Shown: piece after piece, positions 18,441 through 27,146 of the stretch
Layout of the letters: each line of letters begins with the position of its first letter
Numbering within the stretch: the first letter of the stretch is position 1
Assembly: GCF_004208525.1 (NCBI RefSeq)
Contig: NZ_SGIT01000002.1
Coordinates: 310,001-374,000 of the forward strand
Direction: 5' to 3'
DNA: 64,000 nucleotides
DNA from: Sphingobacterium corticibacterium
Lineage (GTDB): Bacteria; Bacteroidota; Bacteroidia; Sphingobacteriales; Sphingobacteriaceae
Position numbers and translations under genes: made by a program
The notes under the pieces: generated by a model
Databases searched by the model: none
Told to the model about the DNA's origin: nothing
What the model saw: the letters and a program-made list of their open reading frames with translations, nothing else

Positions 18441-18740
18441 ATGATTTTACTCGACCAAAAAGCCCTCAAAGACTGCATCAAGGATGCCGTAAGGGAGGAA
18501 CTGCACCTTTTCATTACGGACGTCAAGAAGACGGCTGACAATCCACAGAAACCACAGACAGCGAAACTGTTGACCAAAAAGGAAATGGCGGACGAACTGG
18601 ATATTTCACTTGTGAGCCTGACCGAATGGATGAAGCAGGGACGCATTCCGTACAGGCGTATGGGAAAACGCATTTACTTCAACAAAGAAGACGTTATGGC
18701 ATCCATGACGAACTTCAACCATAACAGGGGAGGTAAATGA
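18441..18740 (+). CDS. Excisionase-like helix-turn-helix protein
   Basis: A 99-residue protein. Residues about 45-92 form a MerR-like winged HTH of the HTH_17/excisionase type: LLTKKEMADELDISLVSLTEWMKQG, then IPYRRMGKRIYFNKEDVMASM. Such proteins act as recombination directionality factors or repressors in Bacteroidota mobile elements. Its stop overlaps the start of the RepA-like ATPase gene (ATGA), indicating coupling. Confidence 0.85.
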   Translation: MILLDQKALKDCIKDAVREELHLFITDVKKTADNPQKPQTAKLLTKKEMADELDISLVSLTEWMKQGRIPYRRMGKRIYFNKEDVMASMTNFNHNRGGK

Positions 18741-19786
18741 TGATGCTGTTCAAGCAGGAGACCGTTGAAGCTTTCGACCGCTCACTGGTCAGGATTACAG
18801 ATAAATTTTTAGAGCCACCCATCATGATAAAGATATGCAGTTCGAATTCCGTCATCGGAACACTCGGGAATTTCAGTGCCTCTACGGGAAAGGCAAAGAG
18901 CAGAAAAACATTCAATGTCATTTCGTTGATCGCATCGGCATTGAGCGGAAAGCAGATATTACAGTACAGGGTGGACGTGCCACGCAACCGCCCAATGGTA
19001 CTGTACTGCGATACCGAGCAAGGGAAATACCATTGCCACAGGCTTCTTTCAAGAGTGTATAAGCTCATAGGTTATCCAACGACCGAAGTCCACGAGAACC
19101 TGAATTTTATCGCTCTGCGGGAGTACCCTACCAAAGAGCGTATCAATATCATCGAATACGCACTTTTCAAGTACGCAGGCAAGATCGGACTGGTTGTCAT
19201 TGACGGCATCCGTGACCTTGTCTTTGACATCAACAATGCCACCGAAGCCACCGAAATAACGGGTAAGCTCATGAAATGGTCACAGGAACTCAATGTACAT
19301 ATCCACGTTGTCCTGCACCTCAACAAAGGCGATGACAATACACGGGGGCATCTGGGAACGGAAATCAACAACAAGGCAGAAACTGTCCTACAGATAAGCA
19401 AAAACGATCTGGATGCAAATTACAGCATCGTATCGCCGAAGTTTATCCGTGACATCGAATTTGAGCCGTTCGCATTCTATATCGAGGACGGTTTGCCCCG
19501 ACTGGAAGAGAATATGGAAATGGCAATCCCCAAAGCAAGGAAAGGCTTCGATTATCAGGAACTGTCTGCCGATAATCACCGAGAGGTGTTACAGGCGTTG
19601 TTCACTGACGGAGAAATAACGTGTAGTTATGGCGACTTCGTGAGCAAGCTACAGGAGGGGTATTTGGCACATGGGTTCAATTTCGGAACGAACAAGGCAA
19701 AACAGCTAAAGACGTTCCTTGAAAACAAAAGGATGATTGTAAAGAATGACAAGACCTATCGGTTCAACCCCGAGTTTTATTACTGA
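18737..19786 (+). CDS. RepA-like AAA family ATPase
   Basis: A 349-residue RecA/RepA-fold ATPase typical of Bacteroidota mobilizable elements. A variant Walker A, STGKAKSRKT, lies at about residues 49-58, a DTEQG motif near 95 and a Walker B-like LVVIDGIRDL near 155. HVVLHLNKGDDNTRGHLGTE follows, as in hexameric RepA/DnaB-type helicase relatives. It may unwind DNA during element replication or transfer. ATGATGATG at 18737 offers three in-frame starts; the first overlaps the HTH stop. Confidence 0.85.
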   Translation: MMMLFKQETVEAFDRSLVRITDKFLEPPIMIKICSSNSVIGTLGNFSASTGKAKSRKTFNVISLIASALSGKQILQYRVDVPRNRPMVLYCDTEQGKYHCHRLLSRVYKLIGYPTTEVHENLNFIALREYPTKERINIIEYALFKYAGKIGLVVIDGIRDLVFDINNATEATEITGKLMKWSQELNVHIHVVLHLNKGDDNTRGHLGTEINNKAETVLQISKNDLDANYSIVSPKFIRDIEFEPFAFYIEDGLPRLEENMEMAIPKARKGFDYQELSADNHREVLQALFTDGEITCSYGDFVSKLQEGYLAHGFNFGTNKAKQLKTFLENKRMIVKNDKTYRFNPEFYY

Positions 19787-19791
19787 AAAAC

Positions 19792-19839
19792 AGGTTTAGT
19801 TTAGTCTGCCCCTATATATAGATAGACTAAACTAAACCT
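19792..19839. repeat. Inverted repeat between repA-like and primase-like genes
   Basis: Perfect 16-bp arms AGGTTTAGTTTAGTCT (19792-19807) and their complement (19824-19839) around a 16-nt loop. It lies in the only gap of this gene string. It could act as an attenuator, replication-protein site or origin component; no T run follows, so a simple terminator is less likely. Confidence 0.8.
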
Positions 19840-19856
19840 CTCTAAAAATCAAGAAT

Positions 19857-20810
19857 ATGACATGTGAAGAATTAAAGCGAATACCGCTCATATCCATATT
19901 ACAGCATTTACAGATTCCGTGCGCCAAGATAAACAGCAGGGAAGCATGGTTTAAGAACCCCTTTAACGGAGGGGATGAACGGACGGCATCGACAAAGGTG
20001 GACGTACACCGGAATATATGGTACTCCCATTCCGAGGGTGTCGGTGGGAACAACATTGATTTCCTGATGAAGTTCTTAGGCACGTCCGAACTCGCAAAAG
20101 TCTTGGAGTGGGCTGATGAAAGAAAAAATATCCTTTCTTTTCAACAGCAGACCGTTCTGGATAGTCGGCACGCCGTACAGACAGAAAAAGATACAGGCTA
20201 CACGATACTATCCGTAAAACCGCTTGAAAACAAAGCATTGCTCGGCTACCTGTCCAATGAGCGTAAGATCGACCCCGATATTGCCAGGGCTTTCTGCAAG
20301 GAAATCTATTACCGGACGGCAAACGGGCAGACGTATTTTGCCGTATGCTCTGCCAATGATTCAGGAGGGTTTGAACTGCGCAATCCCTATGACAAACGTT
20401 CGTTAATGACAAAGGACATCACCACCGTAGACAACGGAAGCGACAGGGTTATCCTGTTCGAGGGGTTTATGGACTGGCTTTCTTTTTTGACCCTAAGAAA
20501 GATTACAGACCGACCGTTTCCGAGTACAGATTATTGCATCCTGAACACCACCGCGAACCTGAAAAGGTCATTCCCTTTTTTGGAACGGCACAAAAATATC
20601 GTCAGCTATCTGGACACGGACGGATCGGGAACAAAGGCGTACAGGAACTTGGAAATCCGCTTTGGAAAAACACACGAACTTAAAAACGGAATGCAGGAAC
20701 TACAGCGCAGGAACAGTCTGATAAAAGACGTGAATGATTATCTGGTGCATGGTCTATCCGACACCAAAACCGGAAATCGCCACATCGGCAGAAAACTATC
20801 GAATAGGTAG
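19857..20810 (+). CDS. TOPRIM primase-like protein
   Basis: A 317-residue protein with an N-terminal DnaG CHC2-type region whose zinc cysteines are absent (KNPFNGGDERTASTKVDVHRNIWYSHSEGVGGNNIDF has the fold spacing but no Cys/His set). A TOPRIM domain follows, with RVILFEGFMDWLSF (Glu) and NIVSYLDTDGSGTKAY (Asp-x-Asp). This architecture is standard in Bacteroidota mobilizable elements and presumably primes or assists single-strand replication after transfer. The loss of zinc ligands is typical of this subfamily as I know it. Confidence 0.85.
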   Translation: MTCEELKRIPLISILQHLQIPCAKINSREAWFKNPFNGGDERTASTKVDVHRNIWYSHSEGVGGNNIDFLMKFLGTSELAKVLEWADERKNILSFQQQTVLDSRHAVQTEKDTGYTILSVKPLENKALLGYLSNERKIDPDIARAFCKEIYYRTANGQTYFAVCSANDSGGFELRNPYDKRSLMTKDITTVDNGSDRVILFEGFMDWLSFLTLRKITDRPFPSTDYCILNTTANLKRSFPFLERHKNIVSYLDTDGSGTKAYRNLEIRFGKTHELKNGMQELQRRNSLIKDVNDYLVHGLSDTKTGNRHIGRKLSNR

Positions 20811-20880
20811 GGAGCAAGGTTGTGTTTTGGTGACCCCAAAACCTATTGGCTCCCGATGGTCACAGCTAAAAAAGAACATC

Positions 20881-21243
20881 ATGAAAGACACAAGGAAGAA
20901 AGGCGGAAGACCCACGCTCGAAAATAAAAAGAAGTTCAGGATCAATGTCCGTTTCGATGAAACGGAACATAAGCGGGTTCTGCAGAACGCACGGACCGCA
21001 GGCATGAGCAAATCAGAATGGGTACGCAAAAGTGCCATCATGCGAAAGATCGTACCGAGGTTTAACGAAGAGCAGATTAAGGCACTAAGGGCTGTCACAG
21101 GGGCTTCGAACAACCTCAACCAGCTGACGAAAAAGGCACACCAGACAGGGCTGTTTGAGGTGGCACGGGAATGTCGGGATACGATCAGCCATATCAACCA
21201 TTGTATCGATAAACTATTGCACCATGATAGCGAAGATAATTGA
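20881..21243 (+). CDS. mobC: MobC-like mobilization accessory protein
   Basis: A 120-residue protein from the ATG at 20881. An upstream in-frame start at 20734 would run inside the primase gene and lacks family character. It has a basic N-terminus (KKGGRPTLENKKKFRINVRFDETEHK) with a ribbon-helix-helix-like segment and the MobC/relaxosome pattern LRAVTGASNNLNQLTKKAHQTG. MobC proteins bind oriT and help the relaxase melt the nick site. It overlaps the relaxase start by 20 nt. Confidence 0.88.
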   Translation: MKDTRKKGGRPTLENKKKFRINVRFDETEHKRVLQNARTAGMSKSEWVRKSAIMRKIVPRFNEEQIKALRAVTGASNNLNQLTKKAHQTGLFEVARECRDTISHINHCIDKLLHHDSEDN

Positions 21244-22135
21244 GGGGCGGTCATTTGGGGGATGCGTGGGATATGTATTAAAGAAAGACAGCGAGGTCAT
21301 CCATTCGGAGGGATTGCGGAGGGATTCGGCAAAGACCATTGTACAGGATTTCAATTTTCAGCGGATGCTGAACCCCAGATTGGGCAAAGCCGTGGGACAC
21401 ATTATCCTCTCGTGGAATACGGCAGATAAGAATATGCTGAGCAACGATATCATGGTATCATCTGCTAAACGCTACCTTTCCAAAATGGGCATCAGGGATA
21501 CACAGTGCCTGATGGTCAGACATCACGACCGTCAGCACGACCACATCCATATCATTTACAACCGGGTGAACGATTATGGCAAGACCATATCCAATAGCAA
21601 TCAGCGGTACAAGAGCTTCAAGGCATGCAAGGAACTGAATGCGCTGTATGGCTTTAAGCAGTCCGAGGGCAAAAAGAACGTCAACAGGGGACGGCTTAAA
21701 GGCAACGACAGGACAAGATACCAGATTTACGATGCCGTAAAGGCGGGTATCCGCAACAGCAGGAACTGGTCGGAACTAAAGAGCTATATCCGCTATAGAG
21801 GTGTGGAATTGCAGTTTAAATACAGATCGGGGACGGATGAGGTTCAGGGAATTTCATTCAGCAAAAACGGACAGACATTTCGTGGATCGGCTATTGACCG
21901 CTCATTGAGCTATGTACAGATCGACAGGGCATTGAATGGGATCGATAACGTTATGGAACAAAATCACGGTATGGAGAGCGATGTTTCGACAGACCGGTCG
22001 ATGGCTACCAATATGGGGGAGACCATCGGTTACTTAGCATCCGCTTTGTTTTCGATACCTGAAATTGTACCGGAGCAGGAAGATCCATGTATCAAAAAGA
22101 GAAAAAAGAAAGAAAATTACAGATTAAGACGTTAA
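21224..22135 (+). CDS. Relaxase / mobilization nuclease
   Basis: A 303-residue relaxase from the ATG at 21224 (MIAKIIEGRSFGGCVGYVLK). The N-terminal Tyr17 is the likely nicking residue, and the metal-binding three-His motif is HDRQHDHIHIIYN (His105, 107, 109). It belongs to the relaxase/mobilization nuclease family seen in Bacteroides mobilizable elements. It would nick oriT and lead the strand through a helper conjugation system. oriT is not identified; the MobC/relaxase neighbourhood or the palindromes at 18306 and 19792 are candidates. Confidence 0.92.
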   Translation: MIAKIIEGRSFGGCVGYVLKKDSEVIHSEGLRRDSAKTIVQDFNFQRMLNPRLGKAVGHIILSWNTADKNMLSNDIMVSSAKRYLSKMGIRDTQCLMVRHHDRQHDHIHIIYNRVNDYGKTISNSNQRYKSFKACKELNALYGFKQSEGKKNVNRGRLKGNDRTRYQIYDAVKAGIRNSRNWSELKSYIRYRGVELQFKYRSGTDEVQGISFSKNGQTFRGSAIDRSLSYVQIDRALNGIDNVMEQNHGMESDVSTDRSMATNMGETIGYLASALFSIPEIVPEQEDPCIKKRKKKENYRLRR

Positions 22136-22139
22136 GAAT

Positions 22140-22838
22140 ATGCGCACAGAATTAGAAAACTTACAGCAACAGGTAAACACTTTAGAGGAGAATGCAGACC
22201 TTATTACACAGGATATTGTACGGATCATGCCGACCATAGTATCCCTGCTTTCCGAAAATGAAAAGAATATGAAGGAATTCCATGATACACGCGCAAAGGA
22301 TCAGGAAGTATTACGACAGATACAGACTTTTATCAGACAGGAACACGAAATACTGTCCAAGATCATCAAGGATTACGGCTCACTGCAACATGTAGCCAAT
22401 ACCATCTCCGAAACGGCGAACCAACAGTTTTCGGCATTCGCTGAAAAGGAAAAGGAGATAGTAACCAAACTTTCCCAGATACCTGACAGTGTGAATATAA
22501 GATACATTTATGGCATTGACCTAAAGTCTACGCCAGTCATCATTATCATGATATTGTTTTCTGTCGTTATCTCATTGGGCTTGGGCGTTTTACTGGAAAA
22601 AGACAGGCAGATTAGCGATAAAAAATCATACGAAACGCGTTACCGTATGGTGGGATTAGAGTTGCCAGAGGTTACTTCAAGTATTGATTCGAGTTATTCA
22701 GTTGATCCCAATAAATTCCATAATCTGGTCATCAAGCGAGAGGAAGAGCAAAAGTTAAAATTCAATATTAAAAGAAAACAAAAAGAAATTGAAGACTTGA
22801 AAAATACTACGACGCCAAAAATTAAAAGGAAATATTAG
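22140..22838 (+). CDS. Membrane-anchored coiled-coil mobilization-linked protein
   Basis: A 232-residue protein starting 5 nt after the relaxase. The N-terminal half is predicted coiled coil (ELENLQQQVNTLEENADLI through AEKEKEIVTKLSQI). One membrane segment lies at about residues 130-150 (VIIIMILFSVVISLGLGVLL), and the tail is Lys/Glu-rich (KFNIKRKQKEIEDLKN). Small one-span coiled-coil proteins are often found after MobA/MobB in this element class. It may tether the relaxosome to the membrane (inference). Confidence 0.6.
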   Translation: MRTELENLQQQVNTLEENADLITQDIVRIMPTIVSLLSENEKNMKEFHDTRAKDQEVLRQIQTFIRQEHEILSKIIKDYGSLQHVANTISETANQQFSAFAEKEKEIVTKLSQIPDSVNIRYIYGIDLKSTPVIIIMILFSVVISLGLGVLLEKDRQISDKKSYETRYRMVGLELPEVTSSIDSSYSVDPNKFHNLVIKREEEQKLKFNIKRKQKEIEDLKNTTTPKIKRKY

Positions 22839-22857
22839 CCGAGTAAGCCATTTATTA

Positions 22858-22896
22858 TTGCCCCCCTATTTCGTACAAAACAAAATAGGGGGCAAA
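22858..22896. terminator. Hairpin between mobilization genes and cargo
   Basis: TTGCCCCCC-TATTT and AAATAGGGGGCAA pair with one bulged C, in the gap between convergent genes. There is no strong T run, so termination efficiency is uncertain. Confidence 0.5.
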
Positions 22897-22905
22897 TAGA
22901 ACCTA

Positions 22906-23388
22906 TTATTTCCAAGAGTACCCAATTCCTACTCCGATCCAAAATGGCATGGTGCCTTCCGTTGTTTTGAAAAGTGGTGTATATGTTGCCTGAAAACTAA
23001 AGCCATTATTTGTAGGTGTATACCGGTATCCTACATCCGCCGAGAATATGACCGACCTAAAATCGTCAGATTTTTTTTCTTTCGGTTCACCATTTATTGC
23101 GAAGACACTGTTTGCTCCTACAATTAGGCCATTTTTACCCTTTCCGAAGATGTAATTTATTCCTACAGGGGCAGTGTAAATTTTGTCGATATCAAATGCC
23201 CCAAAACTACTCCCGGCACCTACACGGAAACCCAAGCCATCATTGCTTTCTTTCGTAAATCTCATGTCGAAATTCACAGAGGTAAAAATACTTGAACCTC
23301 CTAACTCTGCGTATCCGAATTTCCTGTGCTGTGCAAATAGATTAAGCGATATAATCGATAATAAAAAAATTAGTGATATTCTTTTCAT
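22906..23388 (-). CDS. Small outer-membrane barrel-like protein
   Basis: A 160-residue protein from the ATG at 23388 (a TTG at 23406 is possible). Its signal peptide ends at LNLFAQ, followed by amphipathic strands: FGYAELGGSSIFTSVNFDMRF, LGFRVGAGSSFGAF, SADVGYRYTPTNNGFSFQATYTPLF and FWIGVGIGYSWK. The pattern is that of a small outer-membrane barrel; no family is certain. It is the last gene of the minus-strand envelope cluster in the element cargo. Confidence 0.6.
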   Translation of the reverse strand: MKRISLIFLLSIISLNLFAQHRKFGYAELGGSSIFTSVNFDMRFTKESNDGLGFRVGAGSSFGAFDIDKIYTAPVGINYIFGKGKNGLIVGANSVFAINGEPKEKKSDDFRSVIFSADVGYRYTPTNNGFSFQATYTPLFKTTEGTMPFWIGVGIGYSWK

Positions 23389-23408
23389 TGTTATATTTTT
23401 TTTCAAAT

Positions 23409-23651
23409 CTACTTGCTTTTTTCAATAATAGCACCATTCCATTCATTTCCAAATCTTGCCACTCCATAAATAGAAGCAAATTGCATTTCCATTTTGGCAG
23501 CGTCTTTAGTGCCTACTACACTATTCACTGCTGTCTTTTGCCAATTTATATTTCCTCCATTTATTGTAAAAGTAAATACGAAATCTGTAAATCTAGCCAA
23601 CTGAATTTTCAATTCCTCTGTATGTTGTACAGAGATTTCCCTTGATATCAT
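23409..23651 (-). CDS. Small hypothetical protein in clostripain cluster
   Basis: An 80-residue reading frame starting 5 nt after the peptidase gene stop and ending 20 nt before the barrel gene. It has no signal peptide and no recognised domain. The middle (FTDFVFTFTINGGNINWQKT) looks beta-rich. Its placement between two co-directional genes with minimal gaps supports it being real, but it could also be the remnant of a longer gene. Confidence 0.45.
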   Translation of the reverse strand: MISREISVQHTEELKIQLARFTDFVFTFTINGGNINWQKTAVNSVVGTKDAAKMEMQFASIYGVARFGNEWNGAIIEKSK

Positions 23652-23656
23652 AGGGA

Positions 23657-24799
23657 TTAAGGCTTCTCCTCAGGTAAATATATCTTCGTTCTCTTGCTCC
23701 ATTCTAAGTTCGCATAATATGGATAATATGGGTCAGATTTAGGTAAGGCGGAAAGCGTAAGCCCTGAAAACGAATGTAATGTATTGCCAAGAAATTCAGG
23801 TGTATTGTTTTTGTATACTAAAGCATCCTCTAGCAGTTTTTCTATGGAAGCGATATGTTCGTATGAGTAGTTCTTTGATATAAAGTCTCCAAAGTCGTAC
23901 AAGGGAACTGGAAACCCATGGGTAAAATCCATTCGTTGTACACCAACAGTACTAAGTGAACGTCCATCCTCTTGATCTAAAGAGCTGATGTATTTCGAAA
24001 GTGACTCCAGTCTAGAAAGGTCTATAACGGAAATAGTGGCCGACCGATGAAGACCTGTTTGTACGTTATAATAGTTAAAGTAAGCTGAAGCAATTTTCTT
24101 AACGTCCTCTTTTGAGCCTGAATTAATGTGAGGCAATATGTTCTGATAGGGAAAACCATCCGAAAGGACATCCGTTGGCGAAGCTATTATATAATTTGCT
24201 TTGTTTCGGAATTCGAAAAGGACTTCCACGCTTGCCATTGAGCATGCGTCAAATATGATATAGTTAAAATGCATAGGAAGGGCATCCTTCAAATCCAATA
24301 TATCAATCTGATTTCCCCGATCTTCTCCAAATGACCGGGTTTTCGGCTGACTGGAAAACTGTGCTGCGGGAGCCCAAGCTGTGCCGTGAGACCAAAGTAT
24401 CAAGTTATAATAATTAGCTTGATAACTATTCCTAATATAAGTCAACACGTTGCTTATCTGGGCTGCACCAGACGGGTCTGATGCATCGAATGCTTTTAGC
24501 GTGTCGCTTGATATTTTAAGTGGGTTATTATCCGGAGATATTTTAAGTAGGTATCCGTATCGATCGTTATCCTTTACATATGCAAGGATCAATGAAGTGG
24601 TATTGTTCGACTTTGATGAGCCTTGTTCAAGATCATTGATTGCTTTCCGTGCTTCCTGTCTCAAATCATTGTTGGCTTCTAGATAGAGAATAGTAACAGT
24701 GTTTGAAACCGTTGGCATATTGGGATCATCGGCTTTCTTACATGAGTAGATTAGCGAAGATAGAATAAAGCTAAATATCCAACATTTTAGATGATCCAT
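23657..24799 (-). CDS. Clostripain-like (C11 family) cysteine peptidase lipoprotein
   Basis: A 380-residue protein with a lipoprotein signal (SFILSSLIYSCKK, Cys20), so anchored in the envelope. The peptidase C11 signatures are the catalytic His in NLILWSHGTAWAP and the catalytic Cys in YIIFDACSMASVEVLFEF, followed by YIIASPTDVLSDGFPY. Clostripains cut after Arg or Lys and usually self-activate. The start overlaps the stop of the upstream lipoprotein gene by 1 nt, so the two are coupled. Substrate unknown; the setting suggests processing of a neighbouring envelope protein (inference). Confidence 0.85.
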   Translation of the reverse strand: MDHLKCWIFSFILSSLIYSCKKADDPNMPTVSNTVTILYLEANNDLRQEARKAINDLEQGSSKSNNTTSLILAYVKDNDRYGYLLKISPDNNPLKISSDTLKAFDASDPSGAAQISNVLTYIRNSYQANYYNLILWSHGTAWAPAAQFSSQPKTRSFGEDRGNQIDILDLKDALPMHFNYIIFDACSMASVEVLFEFRNKANYIIASPTDVLSDGFPYQNILPHINSGSKEDVKKIASAYFNYYNVQTGLHRSATISVIDLSRLESLSKYISSLDQEDGRSLSTVGVQRMDFTHGFPVPLYDFGDFISKNYSYEHIASIEKLLEDALVYKNNTPEFLGNTLHSFSGLTLSALPKSDPYYPYYANLEWSKRTKIYLPEEKP

Positions 24800-25374
24800 C
24801 AGTTTTTGTATTGTTTTGTTCTGAATGTGGCTTCCACTAGGATACTGTCGTTTAAATCGCTTGTATTGAATAAATAGCCTTTGATTTCCCCTTCTACGAT
24901 TTTTGACTCAGTGACAGGATCCATATCTACCCGGTTTACTGACAGGTGTACAGGTTTTTTCAAAGAAGGGATATACGTTAACTTTTGAGTTTTTGTTGGA
25001 TTAACCGCTACCCTTTCAATATAATCACATACGATACCTTGGTGCACGATATCGCCACTTTCAATAAGGTCAGTAATCGTATATTTTTTGCCTACCATAG
25101 GATTAGAAATATTGATCTGCATTTGTACTGACGATAACCCCAAAACATTCGGCATTTCGTCAAAAGTATCGGAAAGTACTATGCAATAGAGCGGATTTTC
25201 TTGAATTGTCCTGATAAGTTTTTGGGTACGGAATTCATTTGGAATATTATCATATAAAGTTGATCCAATTTTCCCATCGAAAAATGTATCGTCTTTCTCT
25301 ATAGATTCACCTTCTTTTTTACAACCAAAAAGGACATTAATCGCTAATAATAAGAATAAGATTTTCGCTTTCAT
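24799..25374 (-). CDS. Hypothetical lipoprotein coupled to clostripain peptidase
   Basis: A 191-residue protein with a lipobox (LAINVLFGCKK, Cys18). The mature part is beta-rich (VLGLSSVQMQINISNPMVGKKYTI, KKPVHLSVNRVDMDPV, IVEGEIKGYLFNTSD), consistent with one or two beta sandwiches. No named family is recognised. It shares a stop/start overlap with the peptidase gene, so the products may work together, for example as inhibitor, chaperone or substrate (inference). Confidence 0.6.
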   Translation of the reverse strand: MKAKILFLLLAINVLFGCKKEGESIEKDDTFFDGKIGSTLYDNIPNEFRTQKLIRTIQENPLYCIVLSDTFDEMPNVLGLSSVQMQINISNPMVGKKYTITDLIESGDIVHQGIVCDYIERVAVNPTKTQKLTYIPSLKKPVHLSVNRVDMDPVTESKIVEGEIKGYLFNTSDLNDSILVEATFRTKQYKN

Positions 25375-25399
25375 GAAATAAGAAATTTAAGACAAAATG

Positions 25400-25428
25400 A
25401 CCTCCTGTGCTAACTTAGGACAGGAGGT
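25400..25428 (-). terminator. Hairpin downstream of the 532-residue lipoprotein gene
   Basis: ACCTCCTGT (25400-25408) and ACAGGAGGT (25420-25428) form a 9-bp stem in the 75-bp gap. In the minus direction it is followed by CATTTTGTC, a weak T-rich stretch, so it may attenuate rather than fully stop transcription into the peptidase operon. Confidence 0.55.
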
Positions 25429-25449
25429 AAGTTTATTAAACAGGCAATA

Positions 25450-27048
25450 TTATAGTTTTTTAGGCAATACCTGCATTGTAACTGCACCATTGCTGATCGT
25501 ATAAGCATCTGAAAAAAACCATGGACTATTGTCTATTTTCTTTTTACCGGAACTTGTCCGAAGTATAGGGTCTGAAAAATATAGGGTCAAACTACCCAAA
25601 TCGTCGCTGGTCTTAGTTGTAACAATCTTTGTAGATTCTGTTTTCTCAGTGGATTTGTTAGACGAATAACCAAAACCCAGGTCTAGTTTTACAATCTGCT
25701 TAATTATATTTCCTAGTCCTATGTCTATTTTAAAATTGGTACTATTGGCATACGTATTTTTGTAGCTGTAACTTTTCTCAATCGTCTCAGAATCGTCTCT
25801 TTCAAAAATCTGAAAATTTAAATTCATAGCTTCCTGTGCCACGTCCCATTTTTCTAATGGGTATCCAGCACCATTGTACGGAAAATACCATTTAGATTCT
25901 ATATCATCACGTGATTCGATCCAGTAAGTGTGCCTATCCCTATGAAACCAACCTCCGCCTTTTATTTTATGCTTTATTTTTCGGAACCGAAATATTTCCG
26001 TTGGGTGCACATTCATTACAATGGATTGAGCTGCCGCACTATTACCGTCTCTTTTGCCTTTTGAAACGTAAATTCGGAACTCGAAGTTACCGTCTGTCCA
26101 TAATGCCCTACTGATCTGATCGTATGAAAGCGGATTTTTATCGTCGCTTTTATGTTGATGGTTATCTTTCAGAAACGGATCACCCGTTTGGTCTGAAATA
26201 GTATATAGAATCGAAGGTTCAAATTTAATCATTTCAATATGCTCCCTAATCTGTGGGTTAAGTTGACCATCTTTAGGATTAGAATGTGACATTCCGTAAT
26301 AGATATAATCCCTCTGCCAGTATTGCGGATCGACACCGAACTCTTGCCAAGCGCCAACTATCATTCCTTCGTTGTCCGTTGAGGTTGCTGGTGTTGCTTT
26401 CGTATTTAACCTTTTATCAAAAGCATTATCTACAAATTCATAATCCAATTTTTCTGGCGCACCTTTAACTTTTATATCGTTCTTTTTCTTTAATCTTTCA
26501 CTGTTTTTCACAACCAAAATGGGAAATCCTGGAATTTCATTGGGCTCAAGAGTGGACATCCTCTCACCATTACCATAAATTACATGAGGATCATTATTAC
26601 GATTTAGAGCAGTAACCGCAATTTCTTTTTCCTCAGAATTCCACTTATCCGCACTAAACTCGAAAAAAGCAGTCAAATCTGGCAAAAGTATATTCAGCAA
26701 AGGAAGTTCTTCTTCAATCTTGTTTAGTGTATTTGGATCATCACAGTATTTCTCAAGTATCGTTCGAAAAGTTTGGCCCTCACTAACGATCTCGTCCTTC
26801 ACAAAGGGATAAAATACATCATAATCATTGTCAAATTGTTCTAGCGCCTTAACCTTAATAAAATTTCTTAAATCAGGTTCGTTGTAGACAGCTTTGGATA
26901 GAATTTTTGAAAATTCTGTTCTGGCAGAATCTGCCGATAACGCAGCATTTTCATGTCCCGGTTCCACCGGATTTGAATGATCTTTCTGACAGCCGCTTAA
27001 AACGACCCCGCTAATTAGTAATGGGAAAAGTAAATGTTTAATTCTCAT
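25450..27048 (-). CDS. Large hypothetical lipoprotein
   Basis: A 532-residue protein with lipobox LISGVVLSGCQK (Cys19). Residues about 40-190 are helical and acidic; 200-330 hold an aromatic, Gly-rich region (VGAWQEFGVDPQYWQRDYIYYGMSH). About residues 425-515 alternate Ser/Thr with hydrophobics (GLGNIIKQIVKLDLGFGYSS, STEKTESTKIVTTKTSDD), a pattern reminiscent of amphipathic hairpins of beta-pore proteins, though I cannot assign a family. It is the largest cargo gene and probably leads the envelope cluster. Confidence 0.6.
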   Translation of the reverse strand: MRIKHLLFPLLISGVVLSGCQKDHSNPVEPGHENAALSADSARTEFSKILSKAVYNEPDLRNFIKVKALEQFDNDYDVFYPFVKDEIVSEGQTFRTILEKYCDDPNTLNKIEEELPLLNILLPDLTAFFEFSADKWNSEEKEIAVTALNRNNDPHVIYGNGERMSTLEPNEIPGFPILVVKNSERLKKKNDIKVKGAPEKLDYEFVDNAFDKRLNTKATPATSTDNEGMIVGAWQEFGVDPQYWQRDYIYYGMSHSNPKDGQLNPQIREHIEMIKFEPSILYTISDQTGDPFLKDNHQHKSDDKNPLSYDQISRALWTDGNFEFRIYVSKGKRDGNSAAAQSIVMNVHPTEIFRFRKIKHKIKGGGWFHRDRHTYWIESRDDIESKWYFPYNGAGYPLEKWDVAQEAMNLNFQIFERDDSETIEKSYSYKNTYANSTNFKIDIGLGNIIKQIVKLDLGFGYSSNKSTEKTESTKIVTTKTSDDLGSLTLYFSDPILRTSSGKKKIDNSPWFFSDAYTISNGAVTMQVLPKKL

Positions 27049-27146
27049 AATATGATTGTTTTAAAAAAGTTTTCATCCTATAGACTGACCTAATTTTCAA
27101 GCTACGTTTGCAATCGAGAGCCTTAAGAAGGCTACTAACTCGCTAT

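Noticed and set aside
19963..20412. Minus-strand 149-residue frame opposite the TOPRIM gene
   Set aside because: The plus frame carries complete TOPRIM motifs; the antisense product is Arg/Ser-rich and without family character.
20734..20880. Upstream extension of MobC to 20734
   Set aside because: It runs inside the primase-like gene and lacks family-like residues; the ATG at 20881 fits the MobC N-terminus.
20796..21254. Long minus-strand open frame opposite mobC/relaxase
   Set aside because: It is an antisense reading of clear MobC and primase genes and lacks any domain; the mobC frame explains the sequence.
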